Of a stretch of DNA of 64,000 nt, positions 14,575-28,498 are shown piece by piece; position 1 is the stretch's first letter, and each line of letters starts with the position of its first letter. The position numbers and the translations under genes were made by a program. The notes under the pieces are model-generated. The model did no database searches, had not been told where the DNA came from, and worked only from the letters and a program-made list of their open reading frames with translations. The stretch is from Corinectria fuckeliana (lineage: Eukaryota > Ascomycota > Sordariomycetes > Hypocreales > Nectriaceae), in contig WPDH01000101.1 of assembly GCA_019137255.1 (NCBI GenBank), forward strand, positions 62,001 through 126,000, in the 5' to 3' direction.

Positions 14575-14718
14575 CTATTACCTGCTAGGGTTTTAAGTAG
14601 TTTCTTAAACAGAACTAGCTTAAACACTAAGATTATTAAATATACAGTTAGGTATGTAAAATAGCAAACTTTATACTTACTACTACTAACTATCTTAGAG
14701 AAACAGGTAACTAAGAAG

Positions 14719-14802
14719 CCTACTATTTAGCCTACTATCTAGCCTACTATCTAGTTTACTATCTAGCTTACTATTTAGTCTACTATCTAGTCTGCTATCT
14801 AG
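14719..14802 (+). repeat. 12-nt tandem repeat, 7 copies (PTI-x tetrapeptide)
   Basis: Seven consecutive units related to CCTACTATCTAG occupy 14,719-14,802 without indels. In the ghost frame they read Pro/Phe/Leu/Ser-Thr-Ile-stop. The stop is TAG in every unit, so the original fourth residue was probably Gln (CAG to TAG) or Trp. Confidence 0.85.
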
Positions 14803-16816
14803 CCTGAGTTCCTCCTACTAGATATAATAAACAAAGAAATACTATTAATAATAGGGGTAATAATAGTATCTTTCTCTTTTTAGTCTTAACTTAGCATTCT
14901 TAATTCTTAATATAGCACTAGTAGTAAAGGTAATTAATAGTGTATATAATCACCTTTTATAAAACTAGCTGTATAAATTTAGATTTTAATTATATACTTA
15001 CTAATTATAGCTATATAAGTTAATATAGCTAAGTAAGGCTGTGTACTATTACTACTATATAAAGTAAGCAGTTCTTAGTGAGCTTAGATCTTTAACTACT
15101 AGATCTTTCACTAAATAGGCAAAGCTAGTAATACTACCACACTAGGTATAATAGCTAAGACTAGGCTAGGGTTAATATGTAAGAGTAATACTAATATGTA
15201 TAAGCTATATTTTGTTAGCCTTCCTTTAGTATGTTTATTACTATACTATTATATTATTTCTTACTAAGTGGTAGTAATAGTTAAGGCCTTTAGATTAAAA
15301 AGGTATATCTTTCTTTTAAAATTATCTTCTTAGACTAACTAAGTATTATACTTAAGTTTAGGTTCTAAAATAGCTTAACTTCCTATTTATACTCTTACTC
15401 TCTATAGATATACTAATAATCTTAGAAATATAAGGTACCTAATATATACTAATTATAGCTAAAACCTATCTAGTGTTCTATCACAGTCTAGCTTTAATAA
15501 CTATTTTAGCTAATATTAGCATATAAGTATTATTAGATATACTTCTTATCACCCCCTGCTAGTATAGTATTCTTACTATGCTCTTATATATTAGGCAGTT
15601 TTTATATTATTATACTAGTATATTAAGTATTACCTTAAACCTTAACACTAAAACTAATAACTAGGTGAATACTAGCTATTATATTAGCTATTATAATTAG
15701 TGTCTTATAGTAGTAATAAAGGTTTAGAAGTCTATAAGAGACTATTAGAGGAGTAGAAAAATTATTAGCTGTTAAGCAGTTAAAGTGCTAATATAGCCTA
15801 GGTTTATACTATTCTCTAGGGTTTAAAGAAGGCATAAGAGGACTTAGAAGATATATTAGTACTATAAGATATAAATAAGTAAAAATTATTACTTACTGCT
15901 ATTCTTTTGTTATTTTTAAATAATAAGACTAAGAGAGCTAGTAAGCGATTAGGCTAAAAATATATAAGAGATACTTTACTTAACTCTAGTTAGAGGTAAT
16001 TATTATATATAAAACAAACTTTACTATATCTAAGTTTAGTATAAGAAAGGCCTTAATTAATTAGATAATAACTTATATAATAAACAAATCTACTATACTT
16101 ATAACCTCTAATATTTTCCCTAGTCTAGCTCCTAATCTAAGTTATTATATTTCTAAACCGTCTTATCTAACTAAGTGCTATCTAAGATAGAATCTAACTT
16201 AGTATTATATTTCTTTTTGTTTACACTTTAAGGGAAGAGAGTCTAGATAGCTAAGGCCTTCTCTTATTTTACCTTTTAGCTTTTTTTATTAAAGATAAAT
16301 TAGAGGTTTGTATTTATATAGAGTATTATATTAGGAGGAGGGTAGAAACTAAGATGGGTAAAATATCTAGCTATATAAAAAATAAGATATCTATAGTGGG
16401 AATTAGTAGGCTAGCTTAGATAATTTATCACTAGGCTTAGAAAGCCTTATAAGCTGATAATATAAATTATTAGCTGGTAAGTATTAACTAAGCTAACTAT
16501 ATAAATATAATCTTAGAGTTTTTCTTTTTTATCTGCTATAAGTGATATATATAAATATAAATAAGACTATATATTATTATATCTACACTTATCTGTGAGG
16601 ACTAATTAGAAGTATCCCTCTAATAATATAAGTTTATATAATATATATACCTCACGCCTAAATTAAGAGAGGAAAGTCTAGTTAGATAGAGTAAATAATA
16701 TTATTAGTCAGGCATAATTAGCGCTAATAATAGGCTCTTAGTAGCTAATAACCTAAGAACTAATAATACTAGGATTATAACTTTAGACTCTCTACTACTA
16801 GATATATATATAGGCA

Positions 16817-16916
16817 GATAGGTAGATAGGTAGATAGATAGGTAGATAGATAGGTAGATAGATAGGTAGATAAATAGGTGGATAAATAGGTAGATAGATA
16901 GGTAGATAGGTAAATA
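16817..16916. repeat. GATA/GGTA microsatellite with 12-nt higher-order period
   Basis: Units of GATAGGTA (two at 16,817-16,832) are followed by six units of GATAGATAGGTA or close variants at 16,833-16,904, then a degenerate end. The minus strand of the 12-nt unit is free of stops (Tyr-Leu-Ser-Ile), so a coding origin is possible, but a simple microsatellite is equally likely. Confidence 0.85.
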
Positions 16917-19810
16917 GGCTAGAAATAGTATACTTTAGATTTATATTTACTTAGTATATAGACTAGGTAAGGCAGATAGTTGTTTTACCTTTTAGCTATA
17001 TCTAGTTAAGTATTATACTACTTTAAAAAGGCTAAGATTTCTTAGAAGATAAAATAGATACTAAATAATAATAAGATACCTGCTTTTTTTAACTCTTTTA
17101 AGTACTAAGATATATATAACTTACTACTAGGTTAGTATGTTAAGAGGGTTAGATATTACTACTAAGAAGAGTTAACTAGAATAAGATAAGAACTAAGTTA
17201 AGAGTAGTAAGATATAAGAGGAGGAGAGTAGAGAAAAGAATAAGCAGGTCTAAAAGATAATTATACTATTACTAGTATAAGATTAATTTTAATTCTAAGA
17301 ACTAACTCTTAACTAGTATAGGGCTGGTTCTTACCTTAAGAATTAGTTAATTTATACTAAGAGGTGTTATATTTATTTTAGGCAGGTTAGTTTATAATAA
17401 GAGATTAAGAGTGGTTTAAGTCTAGGTTTAAGTTACCTTAGAGTATATTATATAACCCTCTTAATTTATAGTATAAGCTAGAATAGCTATTAACTAGCTG
17501 TACTATTATATATAGTACTACTAGCACTTATATCTTATTTATAGCTGCTTATAATATGTCTTACTTAGCTAGAGGCTTAAATTAACTAAGCACTAGACTA
17601 AAGGAAGAAATACAGTATATAAGGCCTTATCTTCCTATTATTAGCAGCTTAAGCTTTTACGCTTAGATCTTCTAAGGAGTTATATCTTTATAGTTAACTG
17701 TATGTATAATTTAGAGGGCAGCTTACTATCTTACTAGTTTATCTTATACTATTATAAAATATATAGCACTAAGAACACTATATATCTATCTACTTTAAAG
17801 TTTTAATACTATACTCTATTATTCTTATTATTTTCTAGCTTAACTTTACTATCTTAAAGTCTTATAACTAAATATATATCTTTAAAGCTCTTAATATGTC
17901 TAAACCTTATAATAGTAACCCTGCTTATACCCCTCTACTGTTTATAACTCTACTATAGTCTTATAACCTCTCTAGAGATAATTTTAACTTCTTATAAGTG
18001 TTTTATCACTAGCTTTAATATGTTAAGCTAAGATATATACACTTTAGGTTTCTTCTTTACTATTTCTTACAGCTAACTAAAAGCTGTATCTAAGTTAGTA
18101 TTTTTATAAGTAGCCTATATATATTTAGTACGCTCTAAGTCCTGTTTAAATCCTCTGCTAAGAATAGTATATTAGTATTTACTATAAGAGCAAAAAAGAT
18201 CTTATCTTATATAGGCCTTTTTTATATATTGTTTAACACTTATAGTATGCTAAAACCACTTAGGGCAGGAGGGAATTATATACTAAAACAGCTTTAAATA
18301 TGTATTAATATGCTTACTAGGATTAATATTCTTATAGCTCTTAACACTCTTATCTACTACTAGAGGGTTTTTAGCAGGCAGTTTAAAAGAGCTAATATCA
18401 CTTATTAAGAAGAAACAGCTAAAAAGTAGTAAAGTCTACTATAAATTTAACAGACTTTACAGATAAGATAAGTTAGTAATAGTACTTTTTTTTACTCTCT
18501 ACTATATAAATATTACTTACTAGTGAAATAGTAGTATAATAATTTATAATTATTTTAAGATATAATATATATAGTGATTTTATAACTACTACTAATATTA
18601 CTACCTATTAGTAGTAGTTAGTTATAATATAATAAAGCACTAGGTAAAGAGACTATTAGTAGTAGTTAGATTTAGTAATATAATTTATAGCAGGTTAGTA
18701 TATATAACTTAGTTATAAATATTAATATAATAACCTTCTAAGAGGTAAGTAAGTATAGTAAGATAGGACTATAATTAAAATAAAGTAAAACAAAAGAGAA
18801 AAAAGAGAAAGAAGAATAAGAAGCGCTTAAGTTATTAGGAAGAGAGGATAAACTGTTTATATTATTATAAAAGTATACTAGAGGCTGTTTATATCTTTAT
18901 TTATAGTATATATATCTCTTACTAGCTTATTTTAGATAGTTTAATAAGAGAAGGTATACTAACTATAGTATAGTTCACACTATATAAATAGAGTTTCTTA
19001 GACTGTTATACTAATTAGTAATAAGAGCTAGCTTTTTTACCTTTTAGCTCCTCTAATTCTTATTTTTACTGTATATAATTTCCTAGTGTTACTTCTAAAC
19101 TTCTTAGTAGTAAGCTACCTAAGTTTTAGTCTTTATAGTATTAAATATAAAGCCTGGTTTTAAGTCTGTTTATAAGGTATAGTAAGAGTAAGAGGTATTA
19201 AACTATAAAAGGAGGGACTAAAATAAGTAATAAGCTTTATATTCTAGTATTATATAAAACACTAATAGTAGGCTAGACTTAGACAGCTAGCTATAAATCC
19301 AGAGAGCGCTTATAAGCTAAGACACTTAGAGAGTAGTAAGTATTACAAATTGTCTATAAAAAGTGATCTTATATAAAGTAAGTATATAAGAGACTAGTAG
19401 AGAATAGTCACTTACTAGAATATCTTTTATAATACTAAATATTTTTATAATAGAAATATAGTATCTTTTGTATATTTGTATTAAAGTGTGGTTCTAGTTA
19501 GCTTTCTTAAGTTTTGCTATTATAAAAAATAAAATATTATCTTTAAAATCTTCTAATAAGTAGAGAAGTATTCTTAATAAGGCTTTATTCTCTATCTTTA
19601 GATATTTTAAGATATAGCTTTTAACTATAATACTCTTAGTACTATTATTAATTAATTTGTCTAAGATGTGTTAGACAGCCTTATTATCTAGTAACCCTAT
19701 ATTATAACTAGTATTTTAGTATTTTCTGATTAATTTTATAACATTCTGAATTTTAGTCTATAAGTTAATCCTGTTATAAATATAGTCTTTTAAAGACATC
19801 TTATAGTTTA

Positions 19811-19925
19811 TTAAGGTATTTTTATCTGTCTAGTTATCTTTATCTATTAAGGTATTTTTATCTGTTTAGGCATTTTTATCTGTCTAGGCATCTTTATCTA
19901 TTAAGGTATCTTTATCTATTAAGAT
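19811..19925. repeat. 18-nt tandem repeat, 6 copies
   Basis: Six contiguous 18-nt units, TTAAGGTATTTTTATCTG and variants such as TCTAGGCATCTTTATCTA, fill 19,811-19,918 without indels. A degraded seventh begins at 19,919. The period is a multiple of three, so a six-residue peptide repeat on either strand is possible; on the minus strand the units read as Lys/Asp/Thr-rich. Confidence 0.8.
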
Positions 19926-22900
19926 AGAGGTATTATCTTAGACTAGGAAGGGTATTTTAATCTAATTGTGTAATCCTAGTTAGCATAGTATTAGATTAAA
20001 TCGCTCTAGGTGTAGACTTATATGTATAGTTTATATTAGTAATAAAGAGCTATTTATAGTATGTAGGAGGAAGGTACTAAGAAGTTAAAAGTCTAATAAA
20101 AGGGAGATATAAGGTTAAAAAGGCAATTAGTTGTTTTATATCTTTTTCTACTCTTAGACTAGGGATATTATATTTGTGTTAGTATAGCTAGCTAAGGTAT
20201 ATATCTTAGGCCTGTCTTAGGTTCACTTTAAAGCTAAAAGTTAACTTTTTACAGTTCTGGGTTTTAGCCTAGGATAGAACTTTTAGCTAGTATGGGATTA
20301 ATACTTAAGATAAGAACTAATTAACATTAAAAAAGGGCGCTACCTAGCTATCTAATCTAATACTACAGAAAGTATCTCCTTCTAGACTAGACTTACACCT
20401 ACAGGTAATAGCAGCTAACTCTTAAGTATAATCTTAACTCTAGTTATAAGATATATTATCCTAGGTAGTGCTTTTAATAGCTAGCTGTAGGTATTAAACC
20501 ACTTACCTTATAAAATTATTAAACATTTAGAGGAGGGTAGAGAAGAGGATTAATAGATTACTAAAAGTATCTATAAAGAAAGCTTATCTTATAGTCTCTT
20601 TCTGTTTACTAAGCTTATAGTAAAAGATTTAGTATTATATATATAGTTCTTAACACTAAAGTGTAGGTTAGGTGCTATCTATTACCTGTTAATATTACCT
20701 ATTTAAGCTAGCTTTAGTAACTATCTTACTACTAGAGGGCCTCTTCTTATATATCTAGCTTATAAGTTAACTAGCTATTAAGCTCTTTTTTTTCTATAAT
20801 TAGTAGATCTTCTTCTTATACCTATCTTACTACCTATCTTACTAAAAAGCCTTTGCTTTTATCTTTACTATACTACTACTAAATTTAGTATAACTTATAT
20901 AGTATAAATATATTTATACACTAAAGGATGCTAAGCTTATACTAGAGGCTTACCTCTTAAGTAACCTTAACTATATAGTAAGAGGACCTTATTAATAAGA
21001 AATCCCTAACCTTAAATAGTAAGAGAAGGTTTTTATAACAGAAAAGTCTATATCTAGTATTTTATAATAGGAGGACTATATAAAATAGGAGACTTTAGTG
21101 CCTAATAGCCCTTTTAGTATTTATAAGCTTAACTATAAACTAAGAAAGAGGATTATAACTATAAGTTAGTAAGACACTTAGCATACTCTTATTATATACT
21201 ATAGTAAGAATTAAGCTCTATTAGAGATATTATTAAAGTTTATAGAGTTTCTTAATCTTATAGTTTAGGGCTATCTTAGAATTATTTCTTTAGTATAACT
21301 ATAGTTTCCTATATAATATAGTATTTATATATATACTAATAGCTATAAATCTTATATAGTAGACTTATATTTCTGCTAGCAGGCTAGCTTTTTATATTAC
21401 CTTATTTACTTATCGCTTTTAGATATAGCAGATAAATATCCCCTAAGAGAGCACTACCTTTACTAAATTAGGCGTCTAGCTTTTTCTTAACTACTTGCTA
21501 GCTTTAGCTAGACCTAGTGAGCTAGTTAGTAAGACTATCTTATTATAGCTAACCTTAGCTTACTAGGAGATAATACTAACTATTAGGCTAAAAAGAATTC
21601 CTGCTTTCACTCTTATATAGCTGTTTAGGAGAATATAAATATATATCTTAGTCTGCTATATTATCTTAGACTATTTGCTACTCTAAGTAGATAAAGTAGA
21701 AATAATAGGTTTATAGTTTTTATTACTATAAACTATAGTAAAACTGCTAGCTAGTCTTAGTGTTAATAAATAGGTTTATAAGTAACCTAGGGGGATAATA
21801 ATAATTATCTGGTTTATAAGTGTATAAAGTGTTTTACCACTTATAATAATAAACAGACTATAATATTAAGTAAGAGCTTTAATACTATAAGACTTCTCTA
21901 GGTTAGAGATAAGATTATTTCCCTAAGGGGCTAGTTAATAAGTTACTTAGAAGATACTATTCTTATATATATACTGGTTTCTAAAGGTATAGTAAATATC
22001 TGTATAAGTTTTAGTTATATTATACTTATATATGCTTATTCCTCTAGTCTTAGATGTCTTAAAGAATATCTTCTTATTATGTTTATAATAGGCTTAAACA
22101 GCTAGGTTGTGAATATCTAAGTGTGTAGTAAGAATAACTGTCTTATCTATTAGGTATAATCTCTACTAGCTGTGCCTTCTAGCCAGATTGTGAAGGTGAA
22201 TATAAGGCCTTAAGCACACTTTATTCCTGTATTTATAGCAGTATAAGTCTAAGGTTAAAAGCTATAAACTTTATTATAGATTTAATATAAAGGATAGTAC
22301 TTAAGTTTTAATATGCTATAGTTAGGTATTTTAGGCCTCTAGCTAAATTGCTAGGTGAGGTTATAAGACTCTTAACTTCTTGTGAGGATAAGATCACAGT
22401 GAAAGTTATTTTTCTACTAGGCTACTTATATTAAGACTAAGTCTGCCTTATAGGGATATATATAACAGCTAAGTGTATTATCTATTATAAGGCACTAGCT
22501 TATACTTATTCTAAATATAGTAGAGAGCTAAAAAGATATTAGCTTTATAGATATTATAATCTAGGATAGTAATAAACCTATTTTATATTTACTATACTAG
22601 CTGTTAGTTACTTATATCTCTGTCTTACTATATATTTTATAAACTTGTTGCTAGTTATGTTTATAAGATATAAAGTAATCTATAGTAGTTCTTTTTATAT
22701 ATATATAGCTAAAATAAATATTCTTCTTAGTAATAAATATAAATATGTAGTAAAGGCCTGCTAAGTCTGTTCTAAAAGAACATATTAAGTCCTACTTATT
22801 CTTACTAAAGATATTCTTTCTAGCTAGCATATTAGTAATATCCCTAAATAATTTAATCAGGTCTAAGAAGGCAGCACTATAGTATATATACTTAATCTTT

Positions 22901-24137
22901 TCCTTATAGTTAAGTATATATACATCCTAGCCAAAAAGAAGAGTATTCTTTCTATTTAGCATATTAGCCTATACTTAAAGATCTTTAACAGCCTATAGAT
23001 ATAGTTTGTTATAAATAGTAGACCTAAGTGATAAAAATAGATAAGGCCTTAGGATTTAGTAGTAGTACTTTATCTTATTATTAAAAGTTCTATAAAGGCT
23101 AATAATATAAAGCTCTAAAGGGTTAAATTTCTTAGTAAGAGTTAGAATAGTCTAAGATAAGAAACAGCAGTTAATATTAATAGTAATATAAGTGTATATA
23201 TAGCCTTCTTTTTTAACTTTATTAAGTAACTATACTGCCTTTTCTAATAAACTAGTAAGATATTAGCTTTACTTAATAACTTATTAAGTATATTAATAGA
23301 CTGACTTTATGCTAATATTAATAATAGTTATACTATTAGAGAAGAGCTTAATAATCTTCTTACTATGGGTATTAAAAATAGTAAGCTTTTTATATATCTA
23401 ATAGTATTTCTTAGCTTTACTAGCTTTTGTCTAATCACCTAAGTGTATATATAAGATAGACTTTTTAAAAGGCTGCTTAGATAAAAGATTCTATATAAAT
23501 TCCTGTTTAAGTGACTGTACTAACTTAAACCCTCTAATATTAATAATTTTACTGTGTTAATAAGAATGCTAAGCGTGTGGGTTTTCTAGGGTGATTATAG
23601 CTGTGTGTGTTAACCTGGAAAGAGAGGAAGAAATAAAAGTAAGATAAAAAGATAGAAAGACTAGAGGAGTAGGATAGCTAGAGAGTAAGAGAGTATAAAA
23701 AGTTAGATAAGCAGAGAGGTAAGATAGAAGAGGAGAGGGCCTAAGTGGGAGAGATCTATTTAGGCTAGCTGCTATACTTTATACAGATATAAGACTGTCT
23801 AATACCTATTATAAGTTCTCTCTTCTTATTAACTAGAAGAAGGTGTAATTAAGATATTAGCTGCTAGTTAGGTACTTATAACCTTAGTTAAGAGGGGAGT
23901 TAAAAAGAGAATAGTTAGATTTATAAACTAGCTGTATAGTAGGAAATAATAAGTAGTTATTAAATATTAGGATAATTATATAATAATAGGTAAATAAAAT
24001 AATAGCTAGTAGTACACAGAAAGATATTAATATATAAAAGCTACTACTATACTATTTTTTAACTGTTACTAATTAAGAAAACCAGTTGTGACCTTACTTA
24101 GACTGCTTATATAATAGTAATACTTTTCTATTTTTTG

Positions 24138-24209
24138 TTATCTTTCTTATTATCCTTCTTATTATCTTTCTTATTATTCTTCTTATTATCTTTCTTATTA
24201 TTCTTCTTA
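24138..24209 (-). repeat. 12-nt tandem repeat, 6 copies (Lys-Lys-Asp/Asn-Asn)
   Basis: Six 12-nt units of TTATCTTTCTTA and TTATTCTTCTTA lie end to end. On the minus strand they read KKDN or KKNN repeatedly with no stop. This looks like the remnant of a basic low-complexity protein segment. Flanking sequence gave no recognisable domain. Confidence 0.8.
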
Positions 24210-25203
24210 TTATTAGAGGCTGTTATATTATTTTAATTTATATCTCTCTTGTTTATAACTAGGGGTGGCACCTATATAAGCTTTAGTGTAGGTAGAGGAT
24301 AGAAGTTTAATAGAGGATATTAACTAGGCTGACTAAGATATAGCTAGGTCTTATAGATATAACTAAGAATATATCCTAAGTCTTTTTTAGATAGCGGATA
24401 GATACTAAGCTTAGAGTAATAACTCTAGTAGAATTTAAATACTTTAGGAAGTAAGTCCTTCTTAGAAGTGGTTACTACTTACTAAAGGTTGGTTTTATTA
24501 ACAGGGTTAAGCTTTTAGAAGTTAATAATAGTAATCTTAATATCTTTTATAGTTAGGGTCTAAAGTAAATTAGTAGGGAGCTATAGTGGTTTTACTCTTA
24601 TTAGGATAAATAGCCTAAGATATATCTTAGAATACTTTAACTTAAGTACTTTAAGATATATATTAAGTAATTCTTTAGTAAGGCTAGCCTCTAAAATAAT
24701 ATTAACCTAAAGCTTTACCTCTAGCTTTATAATAAAATAATATAAAACTAGGTATTATATTTTTATATCTTTCTTAGCAGTTAAAAAGAAAGCAAGTAGG
24801 ATAGGATTAGTATTAAAGCTCTAGCTCTAGTAAAGTACTTTAATATAGCTTTTTATAGTAGTATAATAACTTGCTTAGGGTCTTAGAACTTAGGTTAGGT
24901 AATAAGTAAGCTTAGAAATTCACCTTAGTGAGAGGGGGAGTAAGTATATATAACAGCTCTTAAAGCACTTAAAGCTAAGATATACTATATTAACTTAGAG
25001 GGTTTGTTTTCTAATAATTTACACCTTATATTAGTATCTGCTTAGAAGATTATCTAATTAAAATATACTGTAATAAGAAGGTAACTAGTTATCTTACTAT
25101 GTACTTTTCTCTTAGGTCTAAATAGATAACTGTTAGCTAAGTGAAGGCTATATGCTGTGTTAGCTAGGATTGCTTATAACTATTACCTCTCTTATCTATA
25201 AAG

Positions 25204-25372
25204 TTATATAATATCTCCTACTAGTATAACTTAATCTTTAGATAAGTATTAAGTTTATAGTATTATATAATATCTCTTACTAGTATAACTTAATTCTTAG
25301 ATAAGTATTAAGTCTATAGTGTTATATAATATCTTCTACTAGTATAACTTAATTCTTAGATAAGTATTAAGT
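25204..25372. repeat. 59 bp direct tandem repeat, nearly 3 copies
   Basis: Units beginning TTATATAATATCT start at 25,204, 25,263 and 25,322, a constant 59 bp spacing. The third copy ends near 25,372. Copies differ by only a few substitutions, so this is one of the best-preserved arrays in the block. The period is not a multiple of three, so a coding repeat is unlikely. Confidence 0.85.
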
Positions 25373-26206
25373 CGTGAGTGAGAACTAGAGTGTTAAATGT
25401 TAGGTTAGTTATACTCTGCCTCTAGCCTTAAACAGAAGGCTATAAGGTTTAGGTGTACTTATAGTATCTTTTACCTCTTGCTAGCTAGAGTAAATTAGTC
25501 TAAGCATATTAGATTATATATCTTAGGCTAATATATAACTTTATATTTTTTACTACTATTATAGGTATTTATTATAGCTAATTTATAGTAAACTATATCC
25601 TTTAAGCATATTAATATAGTATAGGGTAAGAGTATATATTAATAAATAATCTAGAAACACTATAAGTAAGCCTTCCCCCTATTATACACTATATATTATC
25701 TTAACCTTATAGTTTCTCTCTTATTTTTAGTTTTTACTATATAATCTAATAGTATTACTACTACCTCTAAAACTAGAAACTACTATTAAGAACTACTTTA
25801 TTAGCAAATCTTATCTGTTAATTAAGGCAGAAGATACTAAACATACTAATATCTTAGTATAGTCGCTAAAAGTATTCTTAAGCTACTTACCTAAGAGTGA
25901 TAACCTGGCTTACTAACTATTCTAAGGAAGTGAGAAGGGTAGTAACTAAGTGATTAAATAATTATATATACTTCTTTTCTTATAGATATAAACAGACTTT
26001 AATAATAAGTTTTATAGTAAGAGGTGTAATAACTCTCTTGTGAGGTATCTTAGTATTAATAAGCTAAAGACTTTTACTAACCTAGTATATATAAGGTACT
26101 AGCTTTAGCTTATATATAATAAGTTTTTAGTTTTACTACTTATAATAATAGGTAGTATTTAGTATAAGTTAGTTATCTCTAGACTTATAATTATAGTTGC
26201 TAACTA

Positions 26207-26860
26207 TACTAATATAGCTTTAGAAGATATTTACTAAAAGATAAGTTGCGAATTAAAAATACTATAAAGCAAGTTGTATTATTAGGCTTTAAATTAGAAA
26301 CATATAACTATTATGTTAAATTAACTCTTAAGGCTATTAAGTAAAAATATATAATATAGTTAGAAGACCTTAAAGTTATTAGCCTTAAAGCTATTAGTAA
26401 TAAGTAAGAAGGTGCTTAACCTAGTAAGCATAAGAAGTCTAGACAAATCTTAGTACTATCTATCTTGCTTATAATAGATAACTAAAACCTAGTTATACTT
26501 TAAGCCTTAGGCTTACTACTTACCCTTAGAGCTTTATTAATAAACACTATACTATAATTAGTCTTATTCTTTATAAATACTATTCTAGTAGAGTAACCTA
26601 TTAATTATACCTTACTACTAATTAGTAATAGACCTAGTATAACTATAATAGATAGTTATAATATAAGAGTTAATTTAGCTAGCACTTAGACCTTAACTAG
26701 CTAAAACTTAGAATATACTTTTACTTTTTATAATCTTTACTTTTATAACCTCTTCTTTAGAGGATAATACTATCCCTCTGTTAAGTTTCCTACTAGTTTA
26801 CTTATTTTAGAGTTAGAGCAGATAGTAAATATTATAGTAAAATAAGATAATATATAAAGC
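26207..26860 (+). pseudogene. Ghost reading frame, unrecognised
   Basis: A plus-strand frame (phase set by CTA at 26,234) reads coherently for about 200 codons, with interruptions only at TAA or TAG. The first part is Lys/Leu/Ile-rich and includes a basic patch with Ser-Lys-His-Lys-Lys near 26,425. The remainder is Leu/Ile/Asn-rich. No motif is recognised; it is probably part of a decayed transposon or gene. Confidence 0.4.
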
Positions 26861-28329
26861 TAAAATGTCAGGTTTAGAAGGATATAATAGCCCTATAAGT
26901 TAATTAGAATATAATATTAATTATATAACTTTAATTCCTCTAGTTATCTCTTTTCGCTCTACTATTCTCTCTCTACCTCTAACTATACTATATAGTAGTC
27001 TTACTTACTAATAGTAAGAGATTAGATAGCTAGAATATAATAAATTCAGCACTAATAACCTCTTCTCTTCTCTCTTAGACTAAGCTTCTTTTATTAGGTG
27101 TTTATAATTAATCTATATATTAGTTATTACTATTAAGCTATATAGATATAAAGACTAACTCTGTGGTTAATATAATTAACCTAGCTATAATTGTCTTCTC
27201 TCTAAGGTTTAGAAAATCTTTTCTTAGATATCTTTTTAATATTACTACTATAAATATATAAGCTTATATAAATACTATATAAGACTATCTTATAAACACT
27301 AAAACAAGAAGTAGTAATATTAAAAGAAAGATTATACTAGTAGTAATTAATATATATTATATAATTACCCTCTTAGAAGCTCTTTAAGACTTTATTACAG
27401 GTTATATTATAAGAAGGTTTACCTTTAAGTAGTTAGGTATAAACTTCTTCTCCTCTTAGAAGAAGCTTATAAAGACTCTTATTATAAAGATAAAAAGCAT
27501 ATAGTAAGTTATAATAAGTAGTAGAGCTATTATGTTATATAGAGATAGGAATAGTAAGGTAATACTTCTTATAGCTTTTATACACTTTATAGTAATTAGA
27601 ATTTATATTACTTAATATAGTACTAAGAGCTTATTTATAACTTTAAACTTATTTAGTAAAAGAGAAAAAATTATAAACTATATAAATTAGTAGCTATAAC
27701 TATTAAGGATATTATTATCTTATCTTAATTATATTAAGAATCTAAAGATAGATTACTTTCTATAAGGTGTATATTATATCTTGTTTCTTATAATAAAATA
27801 TTTTATTAAAGGAAAAAATAACTAGTATAAGTATAGTAAAAAAGATAAATACTATAAAACACTTTTATATATTACTTATATAATAAGTTGTATATATTAG
27901 ATAATAAAATAAGATGATAAGTATAATTTTATTAAGCACTTTACTAATTATAATATTTATAGTTTAATAATAAATTAAAATAGACACAGGGTTTAAAAAA
28001 GAGTATAAAAGAGTAGCTTCTTACTGTTTTATACTATAGATAATATATCTAGATATATAATAATTATAATAGCTCTACTAGTAAACTTTAGATAGATAAC
28101 TTGTTTTAGTTGCTATAAACAATTAAGCTAATCTACTAGCTTAAGGTTATAAATAATCTTAAGCTAGCTATAAAATTATATTATACTAATAGGTGATATA
28201 ATCTCTTATGTATTTTTTAACCTGTGTTTATATACTCTTACTTAAAAGTTTTAGTTACCTATAGATTATTACTACTAAAACTATTAGAGTCTAAGACTTT
28301 ATCTCTATTTATAATAGTAGTTACCCCCA

Positions 28330-28498
28330 CTTAGTCTCTTATAGTAGTTATCTCTTAGTCTTTTATAGTAGGCATCTTATCTTAGTCTTTTATAGTAGTT
28401 ATCTCTTAGTCTTTTATAGTGAGTGTCTTATTTTAGTCTTTTATAGTAGTTGTCTCTTAGTCTTCTATAGTGGGTGTGTCCTCTTAGGCTTTTATAGA
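28330..28498 (-). repeat. Alternating 24/27-nt tandem repeat, about 7 units
   Basis: Units starting CTTAGTCTTTTATAGTAG alternate between 24 and 27 nt lengths from 28,330 to 28,498, a 51-nt super-period. On the minus strand the units give short phrases like DNYYKRLR and DAYYKRLR in a constant phase. Both unit lengths are whole codons, arguing for a former protein repeat on the minus strand. Confidence 0.7.

Larger units (their letters stand above)
11941..14940 (+). pseudogene. Ghost reading frame of about 3 kb, multi-part, unrecognised
   Basis: Plus-strand frame 1 stays coherent from about 11,941 to 14,940. Sampled codons throughout are in one phase, broken by TAA/TAG at probable Gln/Trp/Arg positions and by a TGA near 12,646. 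The first third (about 12,180-13,200) reads as mixed globular sequence. The middle (about 13,840-14,040) is strongly Lys/Glu/Arg-rich. The last third holds an in-frame 64-codon duplication and a run of PTI-x tetrapeptides. Such modular, repeat-bearing architecture suggests one very large protein or two joined ones. I do not recognise the family. Just upstream (about 11,830-11,930, another phase) a Cys-containing stretch resembles a decayed zinc knuckle, too weak to call. Confidence 0.55.
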
